A stretch of DNA of 43,145 nucleotides from Sphingomonas sp. 28-63-12 (GTDB taxonomy: Bacteria > Pseudomonadota > Alphaproteobacteria > Sphingomonadales > Sphingomonadaceae). The DNA lies in the NCBI GenBank assembly GCA_002281535.1, contig NCGD01000020.1:20510-63654 (forward strand). The letters run 5' to 3'. Shown here piece by piece: positions 1-8,579 of the stretch. Made by a program: the position numbers and the translations under genes. How positions within the stretch are numbered: position 1 is the stretch's first letter; the number at the start of each line of letters is the position of its first letter. The notes under the pieces are model-generated. The model was not told the DNA's origin. It did no database searches and was given only the letters and a program-made list of their open reading frames with translations.

Positions 1-25
1 GGGGGGGGGGGGGGGGGGGGGGGGG
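1..25. other. Homopolymer G run at contig edge
   Basis: Twenty-five consecutive G bases open the window. Nothing similar occurs elsewhere in it. A run this long at the very edge is more likely a sequencing or assembly artefact (no-signal base calls) than biology, so the first bases should not be trusted. Confidence 0.8.
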
Positions 26-189
26 AACTGTCACGCCATATGGCGGTCGACAGTCGCTGGCGCTGGTCGAGCCCCCCTGTCGCCGGGCGACCGATCGGGG
101 CGGTGGGGGTCGCAGGCCTATGGCGATCGAGCTGGGCGCGCCACGTGGCTGTTTCTGCACTGGCCGCGGCGGGCCGACAATTCCGTCTC
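26..189. other. Region without a convincing gene
   Basis: This stretch lies downstream of the last minus-strand gene. Open frames exist on both strands, but none has a good ribosome-binding site together with a recognisable protein. The plus-strand frame from 40 runs antisense into the next gene and is rejected. It could hold the truncated end of a neighbouring gene beyond the contig edge. Confidence 0.4.
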
Positions 190-771
190 CTATTGGCTAA
201 TGCATTCTGCGGTAGCTGTGCGGGCATCACGTTCTTCGATACATTTTTTCATGATCGCACGGCGTCGGTCTAGCTCTGCCGGTCCGTAGATATTCTGTGT
301 CTCGAACTTTACGCTTTCTGCTTTGATGCCGTCCGCGATGACCTGGGCACGCCGGGCACCGCCGACAATGAGACCTGCCAACGTCGACATCAGCAGCGCG
401 ATCAACGCCAGCGGAATTACCGGCCGCCACATGCGCAGTGTTTCCTTGCCGAAGAGCCAGGTGAGCAATGACGAGACGATTCCCAATATCGCGGTCAGAA
501 CGCCACCGACAATCGCCTCCATCGACGCCCCGGCTATGACGCCGGAAACGCCGCCAATCATGGCGAAGGCCGTAATGAACGACAGGCTTTGCAGAAGGCC
601 GACCCGAGGCCGGATCCGCCATAGAATGACGGAAGTTATGCCGATAATGAATGCAACACACAGCAATATTGGTAACGCGAGTACCAGCATGCCATATTCA
701 AAGTTAAGCCAATAATTTTCGACCTGTGCGTCAAAAACGGCGGTAGCGTTTGATGGCTGCTGATCGTTCAC
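190..771 (-). CDS. Unknown four-helix membrane protein
   Basis: I do not recognise this 193-residue protein. It has four hydrophobic stretches, about residues 26-52, 58-82, 86-108 and 117-140, so it is probably an integral inner-membrane protein. A charged tail of about 50 residues follows, containing a lone cysteine pair (KKC and AEC). The start is GTG, whose G is the last base of the TAG stop of the upstream gene (TAGTG), so translation is probably coupled to that gene. There is no separate ribosome-binding site. It sits where sdhB often follows sdhA, but nothing in the protein resembles an iron-sulfur subunit. Function unknown. Confidence 0.7.
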   Translation of the reverse strand: MNDQQPSNATAVFDAQVENYWLNFEYGMLVLALPILLCVAFIIGITSVILWRIRPRVGLLQSLSFITAFAMIGGVSGVIAGASMEAIVGGVLTAILGIVSSLLTWLFGKETLRMWRPVIPLALIALLMSTLAGLIVGGARRAQVIADGIKAESVKFETQNIYGPAELDRRRAIMKKCIEERDARTATAECISQ

Positions 772-1109
772 TATCGTTTTGATCGCTCAACGGCGGTGCG
801 ATAGCTCTTTATTTCCGAGCGATAGATATCGATTTCGCGCTTATATATTTCGCGTCCTTCGATTCCTGCAGATACTTGCCATGATTCCAGATTCGATCGG
901 TAATCTTCCAGCGCCTTTCGATAATCCTCCAGATTATCGAAATCCTCCCGGTTTGGCCGGAATCGCGGGCCGATCGGCCCCGTCGAGGGCTTTGGCCTCG
1001 GGTTGATCACGATCGGCCCCTGCGCAGGCACGGCCCGCTGATCGCCGGGCGCGCTGGAGATTTGCGCCGATATTATCAAAGACATTACGATAAGTGCTGA
1101 CACACTCAT
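771..1109 (-). CDS. Unknown small exported protein
   Basis: This is a 112-residue protein of unknown function. The N-terminus (about residues 1-18, MSVSALIVMSLIISAQISSA) is hydrophobic and could be a short signal peptide. The middle is proline-rich (residues about 28-48). The rest is a charged, probably helical segment with several YR and tyrosine-rich repeats (EDYRKALEDYRSNLES). A GGGAGG box ends one base before the ATG at 1109, which is too close; the in-frame GTG at 1103 would have seven bases of spacing and may be the true start. The stop codon overlaps the next gene's GTG by one base. Confidence 0.6.
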   Translation of the reverse strand: MSVSALIVMSLIISAQISSAPGDQRAVPAQGPIVINPRPKPSTGPIGPRFRPNREDFDNLEDYRKALEDYRSNLESWQVSAGIEGREIYKREIDIYRSEIKSYRTAVERSKR

Positions 1110-1218
1110 GCCTCCCGCTGATACGCACTATTCACGCATCGCGGCAGGAAGAGTCAAGTCACAGTTAGCAGCCGGCAACAAAAACCTAGAATTCACACCG
1201 CAACAACAGGTGTATCAC

Positions 1219-3021
1219 TCAATAAACCCGCTTCTTCGGCTTGATATACTCGATGTCGTCGGTCAGCGTGTAATCATGCACCGGCCGGTAATCGATCGAC
1301 ACCGTGCCGCCCTTGCCGCCCCAACCGTCAAAGGTCGCGATGGTGTGCTTCATCCAGTTGGCGTCGTCGCGGTTCGGGTAATCCTCGTTCACATGGGCGC
1401 CGCGTGATTCCTGGCGGTTGGCCGCCGAGTTTACCGTGACGACGGCCTGGGCAATGAGGTTATCAAGCTCGAGCGTCTCGACCAGATCGGTGTTCCAGAT
1501 CAGCGAGCGATCGGTGATGCCGACATCAGCCATCGAGGCATAGATTTCGCCGATTTTCTGCTTGCCCTCGGCGAGCAGCGCATTGTCGCGGAACACGGCG
1601 CAGTTCTTCTGCATGGTGCGCTGCATTGCGCCGCGAATCTGGGCGGTTGGCGTTGCGCCCTTGGCACCCCGGAAATGATCGAGCCGGCCGAGCGACAATT
1701 CCTCCGAGCCCTTGGGCAGCGGATTATGCGCCTGTTGCGGCTTGGTGATCTCGGCAATCCGCTTGCCGGTCGCGCGGCCGAACACCACGAGGTCGATCAG
1801 CGAATTGGAGCCGAGGCGGTTGGCACCGTGCACCGACACACAGGCAGCTTCGCCGATCGCGAAGAGACCGGGGACGACGCTGTCGGGGTTGCCATCCCTG
1901 AGGTTAACGACTTCGCCATGGAAGTTACACGGGATGCCGCCCATATTGTAATGGACCGTCGGCGCGACGGGCAAAGGCTGGCGTGTCAGATCGACACCGG
2001 CGAAGATCTTGCCGGTTTCGGTGATACCGGGGAGCCGTTCTGCCAGCACCTTGGGATCGATATGATCAAGGTGAAGGTAAATATGGTCCTTTTCCTTGCC
2101 GACGCCGCGGCCTTCGCGGATTTCCATCGCCATCGAGCGCGAGACGACGTCGCGGCTGGCAAGGTCCTTGGCCGATGGGGCGTAGCGTTCCATAAAGCGC
2201 TCGCCCTCTGAGTTCGTCAGATACCCGCCCTCGCCGCGCGCGCCTTCGGTGATCAGCACGCCCGCGCCGTAAATGCCGGTCGGGTGGAACTGGACGAACT
2301 CCATATCCTGGAGCGGCAGGCCTGCGCGCAGCACCATCCCGCCGCCATCGCCGGTGCAGGTGTGCGCCGACGTCGCCGAGAAATAGCAGCGGCCATAACC
2401 GCCGGTGGCGAGCACCGTCTGGTGGCTGCGGAAACGATGGATCGACCCGTCATCCATGCACATGGCGATCACGCCGCGGCAGACGCCATTTTCCATGATC
2501 AGATCGAGCGCGAAATATTCGATGAAGAAGTCAGTGTCGTACTTCAGGCTCTGTTGATAGAGCGCGTGGAGCATCGCGTGGCCGGTACGGTCAGCAGCGG
2601 CGCAGGTGCGCTGCGCCGGGGGGCCTTCGCCCATATTCTGCATCATGCCGCCGAACGGGCGCTGATAGATCTTGCCCTCTTCGGTGCGGCTGAACGGCAC
2701 GCCGGCGTGCTCCAGTTCATAGACAGCAGCAGGCGCCTCGCGGCAGAGATATTCGATCGCGTCCTGGTCGCCGAGCCAGTCGGAGCCCTTGACGGTATCG
2801 TACATATGCCAGGTCCAGTGATCCGGGCCCATATTGCCGAGCGAGGCGGCGATGCCGCCCTGTGCCGCCACGGTGTGGCTGCGGGTCGGGAACACTTTGG
2901 TGATGCAAGCGGTTTTCAGGCCGCTTTCGGCGATGCCCATTGCTGCCCGCAAGCCAGAGCCGCCAGCGCCGACGACGACGGCGTCATAGGTGTGATCGAT
3001 GATCTTGTAGGCGGCGGTCAT
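1219..3021 (-). CDS. sdhA: Succinate dehydrogenase flavoprotein subunit
   Basis: SdhA oxidises succinate to fumarate in complex II on the cytoplasmic face of the inner membrane and passes electrons to SdhB. The 600-residue length is typical. The N-terminal dinucleotide-binding motif [13 protein letters not shown] spans residues 16-28. The covalent FAD site SHTVAAQGG includes His49. The active-site block ends with [15 protein letters not shown], and the C-terminus KPKKRVY is characteristic. An upstream in-frame extension to 3240 is rejected because it overlaps sdhD and is not conserved-looking. The chosen ATG overlaps the sdhD stop as ATGA, which indicates coupled translation. No sdhB follows within the window. 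Confidence 0.97.
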   Translation of the reverse strand: MTAAYKIIDHTYDAVVVGAGGSGLRAAMGIAESGLKTACITKVFPTRSHTVAAQGGIAASLGNMGPDHWTWHMYDTVKGSDWLGDQDAIEYLCREAPAAVYELEHAGVPFSRTEEGKIYQRPFGGMMQNMGEGPPAQRTCAAADRTGHAMLHALYQQSLKYDTDFFIEYFALDLIMENGVCRGVIAMCMDDGSIHRFRSHQTVLATGGYGRCYFSATSAHTCTGDGGGMVLRAGLPLQDMEFVQFHPTGIYGAGVLITEGARGEGGYLTNSEGERFMERYAPSAKDLASRDVVSRSMAMEIREGRGVGKEKDHIYLHLDHIDPKVLAERLPGITETGKIFAGVDLTRQPLPVAPTVHYNMGGIPCNFHGEVVNLRDGNPDSVVPGLFAIGEAACVSVHGANRLGSNSLIDLVVFGRATGKRIAEITKPQQAHNPLPKGSEELSLGRLDHFRGAKGATPTAQIRGAMQRTMQKNCAVFRDNALLAEGKQKIGEIYASMADVGITDRSLIWNTDLVETLELDNLIAQAVVTVNSAANRQESRGAHVNEDYPNRDDANWMKHTIATFDGWGGKGGTVSIDYRPVHDYTLTDDIEYIKPKKRVY

Positions 3022-3410
3022 GCGAGCGGTGCTCCGGCGGCGAAAGCGATCTTGAGGATCGAGAAAATGGCGACAGTAGCGGCACCAAGCGTGAAGAAGG
3101 TCAGCAGCACCATCAGTGCGACGCGCATGGCGCCATGGGCGTAATCCTCGATCAGCACCTGCAGGCCCATCCGGAAATGATAGAAAGTGCTGGCGATCAG
3201 CAGGATCATCGGCACGGCCGCCAGCGGGCTGGCGAGCCACAGCGTCAGCGTCGCAAAATCATGCTGGGGCAGGCGCGCCATCGAGCCGAAAAACCACAGC
3301 ATCAGAACCAGGTTGCCCCCCGCCGTCAGCCGCTGATGCCACCAGTGATGCGCGCCTTCGTTCGACGAGCCGAGGCCGCGCACGCGGCCGAGTTCGGTTC
3401 CGCTACCCAT
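3018..3410 (-). CDS. sdhD: Succinate dehydrogenase membrane anchor subunit
   Basis: SdhD (130 residues) forms, with SdhC, the haem b and ubiquinone-binding membrane anchor of complex II. Three hydrophobic segments are visible at about residues 32-47, 54-76 and 95-124. His78 in TFYHFRMG and the Asp89-Tyr90 pair eleven residues later match the spacing of the haem-ligand His and quinone-site Asp-Tyr of E. coli SdhD. The ATG at 3410 is preferred over an upstream in-frame codon at 3440 because that one would extend into sdhC; a GGAAA box sits just upstream. The gene starts two bases after the sdhC stop and overlaps sdhA by four bases. Confidence 0.93.
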   Translation of the reverse strand: MGSGTELGRVRGLGSSNEGAHHWWHQRLTAGGNLVLMLWFFGSMARLPQHDFATLTLWLASPLAAVPMILLIASTFYHFRMGLQVLIEDYAHGAMRVALMVLLTFFTLGAATVAIFSILKIAFAAGAPLA

Positions 3411-3412
3411 GA

Positions 3413-3829
3413 TTATTTCCCTGCCAGCAGATAGGCCCAATAGGCGATCGTCAGCACGACCGACGCGAGCATTGTCGATTGCGCCCAGAGCTTGTTGCTC
3501 TTCAATTCATAGCCCGCGCCGGTATCCAGCAGCAGGTGGCGGATGCCGCTGGCCATATGCTGGAAGAACGCGAAGGTCAGCCCCACGCCAAAGATATAGC
3601 CGGGCACATTGAGCGCACCCGATTGCAGCGTGAAAATGTCGAGAAACTGGGCATAGGTCGACGGGCCACCCGCCAGTGCGGCAAGCCACCAGACGAATAA
3701 GAAGGTGCCGACCGTGGCCATGCCATCACCCGTCACGCGGTGGAGAATGGAGACCAGCATGTGCGGCCCCCATTTCCAGATGCTGAGATGCGGCGAGCGC
3801 GGGCGTGCGGCGGATGATGGGATGGCCAA
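3413..3829 (-). CDS. sdhC: Succinate dehydrogenase cytochrome b556 subunit
   Basis: SdhC (138 residues) is the large membrane anchor of complex II. The family signatures are present: RPRSPHLSIWKW at 10-20, SILHRVTG at 27-34, and HMASGIRHLLLD at 91-102, in which His91 aligns with the E. coli haem ligand. Three membrane segments are at about 38-55, 78-98 and 114-135. The start is TTG at 3829, supported by AAGGA eight bases upstream; no in-frame ATG occurs before residue 24, which lies inside the conserved region. It is the first gene of the sdhCDA operon and is transcribed divergently from the chemoreceptor genes; I see no clear promoter in the 222-bp gap. Confidence 0.94.
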   Translation of the reverse strand: MAIPSSAARPRSPHLSIWKWGPHMLVSILHRVTGDGMATVGTFLFVWWLAALAGGPSTYAQFLDIFTLQSGALNVPGYIFGVGLTFAFFQHMASGIRHLLLDTGAGYELKSNKLWAQSTMLASVVLTIAYWAYLLAGK

Positions 3830-4051
3830 GACGAAATCCTTGCTTGCTGTGCCGCCGTATTAGCCGTGGGGCGTGCCGATGCAACCCGGCACAAGGCCCA
3901 GACGCAAATGAGCGTCGCTGTCGGTGCCACGATTCTGCCAATCGGCACGCCTCTTCAGCCTCCTAACCAGCCCTTAACCAAATCCGGATACCCCTCATCA
4001 CGAAGATTGTGAGACGTCCCGTTCCCGGTGCGTCGGCATGGAGGTGATTCC
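3830..4051. promoter_or_regulatory. Divergent control region, sdhC / chemoreceptor
   Basis: This 222-bp gap must hold the promoters for the sdh operon (minus) and the chemoreceptor pair (plus). I find no pair of boxes good enough to name. Its plus-strand end holds the strong ribosome-binding site listed separately. Confidence 0.5.
4040..4048 (+). promoter_or_regulatory. Near-perfect Shine-Dalgarno before a TTG start
   Basis: GGAGGTGAT matches the 16S rRNA anti-Shine-Dalgarno over nine bases. It lies seven bases (counted from GGAGG) before TTG at 4052. This decides the start of the first chemoreceptor: a GTG at 4028 in the same frame would place this box inside the coding sequence. Confidence 0.85.
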
Positions 4052-5410
4052 TTGAATAGCCAGAATTTGCCCGCGATTGGCACGGTTGCCGCTGCGATCG
4101 ACCTGCCCGCCCGGTTGCGTGTGTTCGATTTTGACGGATCGCTCGCCACCGCCAGCCGGGAAGTTTGGGGCACGCTGGAATCCGATATCACTATCGTGTC
4201 CGAAGCGTATTGGCAGCAATGGCTGCGCTGCTTTGCCGACGAACGTGACTGGGCGCCGCATGAAACTGCCAAGATGATCGACCTGGGCGTCACCTTTTTG
4301 CGGAATCGCTTCCTGGATACGAGCGGCCGCGCGTGGGTGGAATCGATCGAACGATCGGTTGCGTCGGCCTATGTGGGTGGGGTCACGCCGATGGCGCTGC
4401 TGTCGATGATCAACGCGAGCGACCGGGCGGCACTGGACATCCTGATGCACCGGTTGGATCGCGCCGATCCCAAATTGCCGTCGCTGATCGATACGCTGCT
4501 GCGCCTGTCCGCACTGGAAGGTGAGATTACGGTCGCCATCTACAATGCCTATCGCGACCACAGCGCCGGCGTCGCCCGCGACCGGCTTGCAAGCGAATTC
4601 CGCGAGGGCATCGCCAAAATGGTCGAAAGCGTGAGCCATGAAGGTGGCGAATTGCGCGCCCAGGCCAGCCGCACCTCCAGCTCCACGCGGGGCATGCTTG
4701 GCAAGACATCCGAAGTAGCCGCCGCCGCCGAGCAATCGGCGGTCGCGATGCGCGAAGCCGCGCAGACCGCCGCCGGGCTGATCCGGGCGATCGAGGACGC
4801 CCGCAGCGAAGTCGAAGCCGCAGCCGACATCGCCAACCGCGCCAGCGGCCAGGCAGGCGCCGCCGTCGGCATGTCCGAAACGCTGAGCGAGCATGCCAAA
4901 TCGATCGAATCGATCCTGGGCCTGATCCGCGACATTGCCGGGCAGACCAATTTGCTCGCGCTCAACGCCACGATCGAAGCGGCGCGGGCCGGTGATGCCG
5001 GGCGCGGCTTTGCCGTGGTCGCGCAGGAAGTCAAAAGCCTTGCCAACCAGACTGCCCGAGCGACCGACGACATTGCCGGCAAGATCGCCGCGATCCAGTC
5101 CGCCACGCGATCGACCGTCGAGACCAACGCCTCGATCCGCTCCACCGTCGCTGAAGTCCAGGCATCGGCCGAGAAAATCCGGCGGGCGATGGAAATGCAG
5201 GCGCAGACGGTGACGGCCATCACCGCCAGCGTCGACGAAACCGCGCTTGCCGCCGATTCAATGTCGCACACGATCGCGGCGATCCGCGAGGACACCGAAA
5301 CCGTCGCCAGCGATATCGACCGGGTCGGCCTGGGCTTCGATGCCTTTGATGTCCAGCTCGGCACCCTGAAAACAACGGCGAGTGATTTTATCTCGAAAGT
5401 TGCAGCGTAA
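4052..5410 (+). CDS. Soluble methyl-accepting chemoreceptor, globin-like sensor
   Basis: This 452-residue protein has no hydrophobic membrane segment, so it is a cytoplasmic chemoreceptor. The C-terminal signalling domain (about 200-450) carries the hairpin-tip signature [20 protein letters not shown] and then [18 protein letters not shown]. Residues about 30-170 are helical and resemble the globin-coupled sensor (protoglobin) fold: Trp95 is followed twelve residues later by Tyr107, where the neighbouring paralogue has His111 in a THEGKIP context like a haem proximal histidine. If that alignment holds, this copy may not bind haem in the usual way. The TTG start is set by the adjacent strong ribosome-binding site. 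No che genes are nearby. The chemoreceptor call is certain; the sensor fold is inference. Confidence 0.9.
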   Translation: MNSQNLPAIGTVAAAIDLPARLRVFDFDGSLATASREVWGTLESDITIVSEAYWQQWLRCFADERDWAPHETAKMIDLGVTFLRNRFLDTSGRAWVESIERSVASAYVGGVTPMALLSMINASDRAALDILMHRLDRADPKLPSLIDTLLRLSALEGEITVAIYNAYRDHSAGVARDRLASEFREGIAKMVESVSHEGGELRAQASRTSSSTRGMLGKTSEVAAAAEQSAVAMREAAQTAAGLIRAIEDARSEVEAAADIANRASGQAGAAVGMSETLSEHAKSIESILGLIRDIAGQTNLLALNATIEAARAGDAGRGFAVVAQEVKSLANQTARATDDIAGKIAAIQSATRSTVETNASIRSTVAEVQASAEKIRRAMEMQAQTVTAITASVDETALAADSMSHTIAAIREDTETVASDIDRVGLGFDAFDVQLGTLKTTASDFISKVAA

Positions 5411-5426
5411 AAAAGGATTTTTCGGC

Positions 5427-6797
5427 ATGGCAGACCAGCACCAGACGACCCTGGGTGGGTGGAGCGGTACTGCCCGATCGGCCGCCCAATGCGTCGGCGA
5501 TTATGACTGGGACCGGGCGATCGGCCCGGGCGCAGCCGAAATCTCAAGCCTGATCGCGGGATCGGAAGAGGAAATCGCCGGGGCATTCTGGGAGCATTAT
5601 CTGTCGCTGGCGGTGACGGTCCATATCCGTCGCCTGCTGACCGATGACATTCTGGCGCTGCGCGTCCAGAAGAGCGCACAATATACGCGGTTGAAATATG
5701 CCGATCCGTTTGGCGACAAATGGATGCGCAAGGCGTTCAACCATGCGAGCGAAACGCATGAAGGCAAGATTCCCCTACCCGCCTTGCTCTCCTCGCTCAG
5801 CCTGGCCCATAGCCGGACGCTGGCGATCATCGCCAGCAAGCTGGGCAGCGACACGCAACGCATCCAGCACCTTGCCGATATCGTCCAGCGGCTCGCGCTG
5901 GTCGAGGCCGATGTGATGACTACCTATCTCGGCATGCGCGATTCGCAGCTCGCCCGGGAGGAACGCGGCAGCAGATCCGCGCAGTTTCGCGAAAGCATCG
6001 CCACGTCGATCGAGGGCACGGCCGCGCTGGGGAACCGGATCCGGGTACAGGCGCAAAATGCATCGCGATCGGCGCGCGGGATGCTGGGCAAAACCTCAGA
6101 AGTGGCCAATGCCGCCGAGGAATCGGCAGTTGCGATGCGCGAGGCCGCGCAGACCGCCGCCGGGCTGATCCATGCGATCGAGGATGTACGCCACGAGGTC
6201 GAAGCCGCTGCCGACATCGCCACCCGCGCCAGTAGCCAAGCCGGCACCGCCGTCGGCATGTCCGAAACGCTGAGCGAACACGCCAAATCGATCGAATCGA
6301 TCCTGGGCCTGATCCGCGATATTGCCGGACAAACCAATTTGTTGGCGCTCAATGCGACGATCGAGGCAGCACGTGCTGGCGACGCCGGGCGTGGCTTTGC
6401 CGTCGTCGCGCAGGAAGTCAAAAGCCTTGCCAACCAGACCGCACGGGCGACCGATGATATCGCCAGCAAGATCGCCGCGATCCAGTCCGCGACCCGGTCG
6501 AGCGTTGAGACGAGCAGTTCGATCCGGTCCACCGTCGCGGAAGTGCAAGCCTCTGCCGACAAGATCCGCCACGCCATGGAAATGCAGGCACAGACGGTGA
6601 CCGCGATCACCGCCAGCGTCGACGAAACCGCGCTCGCCGCCGATTCGATGTCCAATACCATTGCCGCGATCCGCGCCGATACCGAAGGCGTCGCCAGCGA
6701 CATCGACTCGCTGGAGCGTGCCTTTGGCGAGGTTGACGACCGGCTTGGCGGGCTCAAAGGGGCGGCCGACACCTTCTCGGCCAGCGTCGCCGCCTGA
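5427..6797 (+). CDS. Soluble methyl-accepting chemoreceptor, putative haem globin sensor
   Basis: This is the tandem paralogue of the upstream gene, 456 residues, again without membrane segments. The signalling half, from about residue 210, is nearly identical to its neighbour's, including the tip motif and [12 protein letters not shown]. The sensor half (about 30-185) is strongly diverged. Trp99 and His111 ([19 protein letters not shown]) fit the F-helix region of globin-coupled sensors, with His111 the likely haem ligand. Such proteins sense oxygen or redox ligands in other bacteria; that role here is inference. The ATG at 5427 follows AAAAGGA by nine bases and lies 16 bases after the first receptor's stop, so the two are probably co-transcribed. 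An upstream start at 5382 would overlap the first gene and is rejected. Confidence 0.9.
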   Translation: MADQHQTTLGGWSGTARSAAQCVGDYDWDRAIGPGAAEISSLIAGSEEEIAGAFWEHYLSLAVTVHIRRLLTDDILALRVQKSAQYTRLKYADPFGDKWMRKAFNHASETHEGKIPLPALLSSLSLAHSRTLAIIASKLGSDTQRIQHLADIVQRLALVEADVMTTYLGMRDSQLAREERGSRSAQFRESIATSIEGTAALGNRIRVQAQNASRSARGMLGKTSEVANAAEESAVAMREAAQTAAGLIHAIEDVRHEVEAAADIATRASSQAGTAVGMSETLSEHAKSIESILGLIRDIAGQTNLLALNATIEAARAGDAGRGFAVVAQEVKSLANQTARATDDIASKIAAIQSATRSSVETSSSIRSTVAEVQASADKIRHAMEMQAQTVTAITASVDETALAADSMSNTIAAIRADTEGVASDIDSLERAFGEVDDRLGGLKGAADTFSASVAA

Positions 6798-6869
6798 GGG
6801 CGATCATCGGGCCATGACCCTGGCAACACCGGGGTGACGTCCGCCGCGAAGAAGCGTAAACTCTTCGGC

Positions 6870-7568
6870 ATGACCAACATCCTTTTGACCGGCTCTTCCC
6901 GCGGTATTGGCGCGGCGATAGCGGGCGCGCTCGATTTGCCCGGCATCAGCCTTGCCAGGCACGGCACGAGCAGTGGCATTGCCGCCGATTTCAGCGACCC
7001 CGCCGCCCCAGCCCGGCTGTGGCAGGCAGCGCTCGACCAGCTCGGCGGCACGATCGACGTGCTGATCAACAATGCGGGCATTTTCGAAGACAATATGATC
7101 GACCAGGACGATGCCGCCTGGTCCGCCAATTGGGCGCGGACCATGCAGGTCAACCTTACCGCGTCGGCCGAACTCTGCCGGCTGGCGGTGCTGCACTGGC
7201 AGCAGCGCGGTTCGGGCGGGCGGATCGTCAATATCGCCAGCCGCGCCGCCTATCGCGGCGACAGCCCGGCGCACTGGCATTATGCCGCGTCCAAGGCCGG
7301 GATGGTCGCGGTGACCAAGACGATCGCCCGGGGCTATGCCAGCCAGGGGATTTTGGCCTTCGCGATCTGCCCCGGCTTCACGATGACGGGGATGGCCGAG
7401 GACTATCTGACGAGCCGCGGTGGCGAGAAATTGCTCGCCGACATCCCGCTTGGCCGCGTTGCCATGCCCGATGAGGTGGCGACCGCTGCGCGCTTCCTCG
7501 CCCTGATGGCGCCGCCGTCGATGACCGGCAGCGTGCTCGACATCAACGGGGCGAGCTATGTCCGATAG
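6870..7568 (+). CDS. Short-chain dehydrogenase/reductase
   Basis: A classical SDR of 232 residues, an NAD(P)-dependent oxidoreductase with unknown substrate. The N-terminal cofactor motif is TGSSRGIG (residues 7-14), the NNAG motif follows at about 70, and the catalytic Ser and Tyr-x3-Lys are in NIASRAAYRG and HYAASKAG. The family's C-terminal PGF(T)xT element appears as CPGFTMTGM. ATG at 6870 is chosen because the motif normally begins within ten residues of the start; a GTG twelve codons upstream is possible. It overlaps prmA by 11 bases, so the two are probably co-transcribed, although no functional link is obvious. Confidence 0.92.
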   Translation: MTNILLTGSSRGIGAAIAGALDLPGISLARHGTSSGIAADFSDPAAPARLWQAALDQLGGTIDVLINNAGIFEDNMIDQDDAAWSANWARTMQVNLTASAELCRLAVLHWQQRGSGGRIVNIASRAAYRGDSPAHWHYAASKAGMVAVTKTIARGYASQGILAFAICPGFTMTGMAEDYLTSRGGEKLLADIPLGRVAMPDEVATAARFLALMAPPSMTGSVLDINGASYVR

Positions 7569-8529
7569 CTGGAAGCTCACCCTGCCCTGCACCAGGGCCG
7601 AGGCCGAGGCGATCGATGCCGGCGATGACCTGGGAATCGCTCCGCCGCCGGTGCTGATGACCTGCGAGATCACCGCCGACGACCCCGATGACTGGCAGCT
7701 CGAAGCCTATTTCGACGGCAAGCCGAGCGCGGCGGCCGTCAAGGCGGTCCGTGCGCTGGCGCCCAGCTCTGCCCGACGCCGGGCCCGGCCCGAGCGGATC
7801 CCCGATCAGGATTGGGTGACGTTGAGCCAGGCCGGGCTGGCCCCGGTCAGGGCCGGCCGCTTCTTTGTCCACACCGCCGCCAGCGACGCCACGATTCCGC
7901 CCGGCCTGCATCCGTTCCAGATCGAAGCGAGTCAGGCGTTCGGCACCGGCCACCACCAGACCACCAGCGGCTGTTTGATGATGCTCGACAGCCTGAAGCG
8001 CGGCGGCCTGCAGGTGCGCAACCTGATCGATATCGGCACCGGCACCGGGTTGCTTGGCTTTGCAGCGCTGCATCTCTGGCCGCATGCCTATGCGACCGGA
8101 TCGGATATTGATCCTGCTTCGATCGCCGTGACCCGCGAAAATGCCGCAATCAACGGCGTCACGATCGGCGACCAGCGCGGTCAGATGGCGCTCGCCACCG
8201 CACCGGGGCTGCAACACCCGTTGCTGATCGCGCGCGCACCCTATGATCTGATTATCGCCAATATCCTTGCCGGGCCGCTGATTGCGCTCGCACCGAGCAT
8301 TGCGATGGCATTGGCGCCGGGCGGCACGCTGGTGCTCGCCGGGCTGCTGACCACCCAGGCGCCCAGCGTGTTGGCCGCCTATCGCCGCCAGGGATTGCTG
8401 CCGCTCGGCCGGATCACGATCGGCGACTGGCCGACGCTAAGACTGCGCAAGCGGCGGCGCTATGGGCAGGACCGCGCCACCCGCCACGCGCCGCCAACGC
8501 CGGAAGCGCCGAATTTCGGCAGCTGGTAG
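7558..8529 (+). CDS. prmA: Ribosomal protein L11 methyltransferase
   Basis: PrmA uses S-adenosylmethionine to methylate ribosomal protein L11. At 323 residues it is about 30 longer than E. coli PrmA. The substrate-proximal motif FGTGHHQTTSGCLMMLD lies near residue 132, the SAM loop DIGTGTGLLGFAAL near 158, and the NILAGPL motif (the NPPY-like post-motif) near 237. The N-terminal substrate-recognition domain is present but poorly conserved. The C-terminus has a basic, proline-rich tail (about residues 300-323) that looks dispensable. The start lies inside the end of the SDR gene. Confidence 0.93.
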   Translation: MSDSWKLTLPCTRAEAEAIDAGDDLGIAPPPVLMTCEITADDPDDWQLEAYFDGKPSAAAVKAVRALAPSSARRRARPERIPDQDWVTLSQAGLAPVRAGRFFVHTAASDATIPPGLHPFQIEASQAFGTGHHQTTSGCLMMLDSLKRGGLQVRNLIDIGTGTGLLGFAALHLWPHAYATGSDIDPASIAVTRENAAINGVTIGDQRGQMALATAPGLQHPLLIARAPYDLIIANILAGPLIALAPSIAMALAPGGTLVLAGLLTTQAPSVLAAYRRQGLLPLGRITIGDWPTLRLRKRRRYGQDRATRHAPPTPEAPNFGSW

Positions 8530-8535
8530 AGGCGC

Positions 8536-8550
8536 CAAAGCGAGGCTTTG
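8536..8550. terminator. Possible convergent terminator hairpin
   Basis: CAAAGC-GAG-GCTTTG forms a perfect six-base stem with a three-base loop, seven bases after the prmA stop and 30 bases before the end of the convergent mocA gene. There is no T tract, so intrinsic termination is uncertain. Confidence 0.35.
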
Positions 8551-8579
8551 TGTGGTCCTTCGCAACCGGGCTCGATCCC

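Noticed and set aside
40-273. 77-codon plus-strand frame near the contig edge
   Set aside because: Its second half is antisense to the membrane protein gene, it has no ribosome-binding site and no recognisable sequence.
1110-1218. Possible terminator after sdhA (ACACC...GGTGT on the minus strand)
   Set aside because: The stem is only five bases with a nine-base loop and the T-rich stretch lies about ten bases further; too weak to call.
3021-3240. N-terminal extension of sdhA by 73 residues
   Set aside because: It overlaps most of sdhD in another frame, and SdhA proteins begin close to the FAD motif as with the chosen start.
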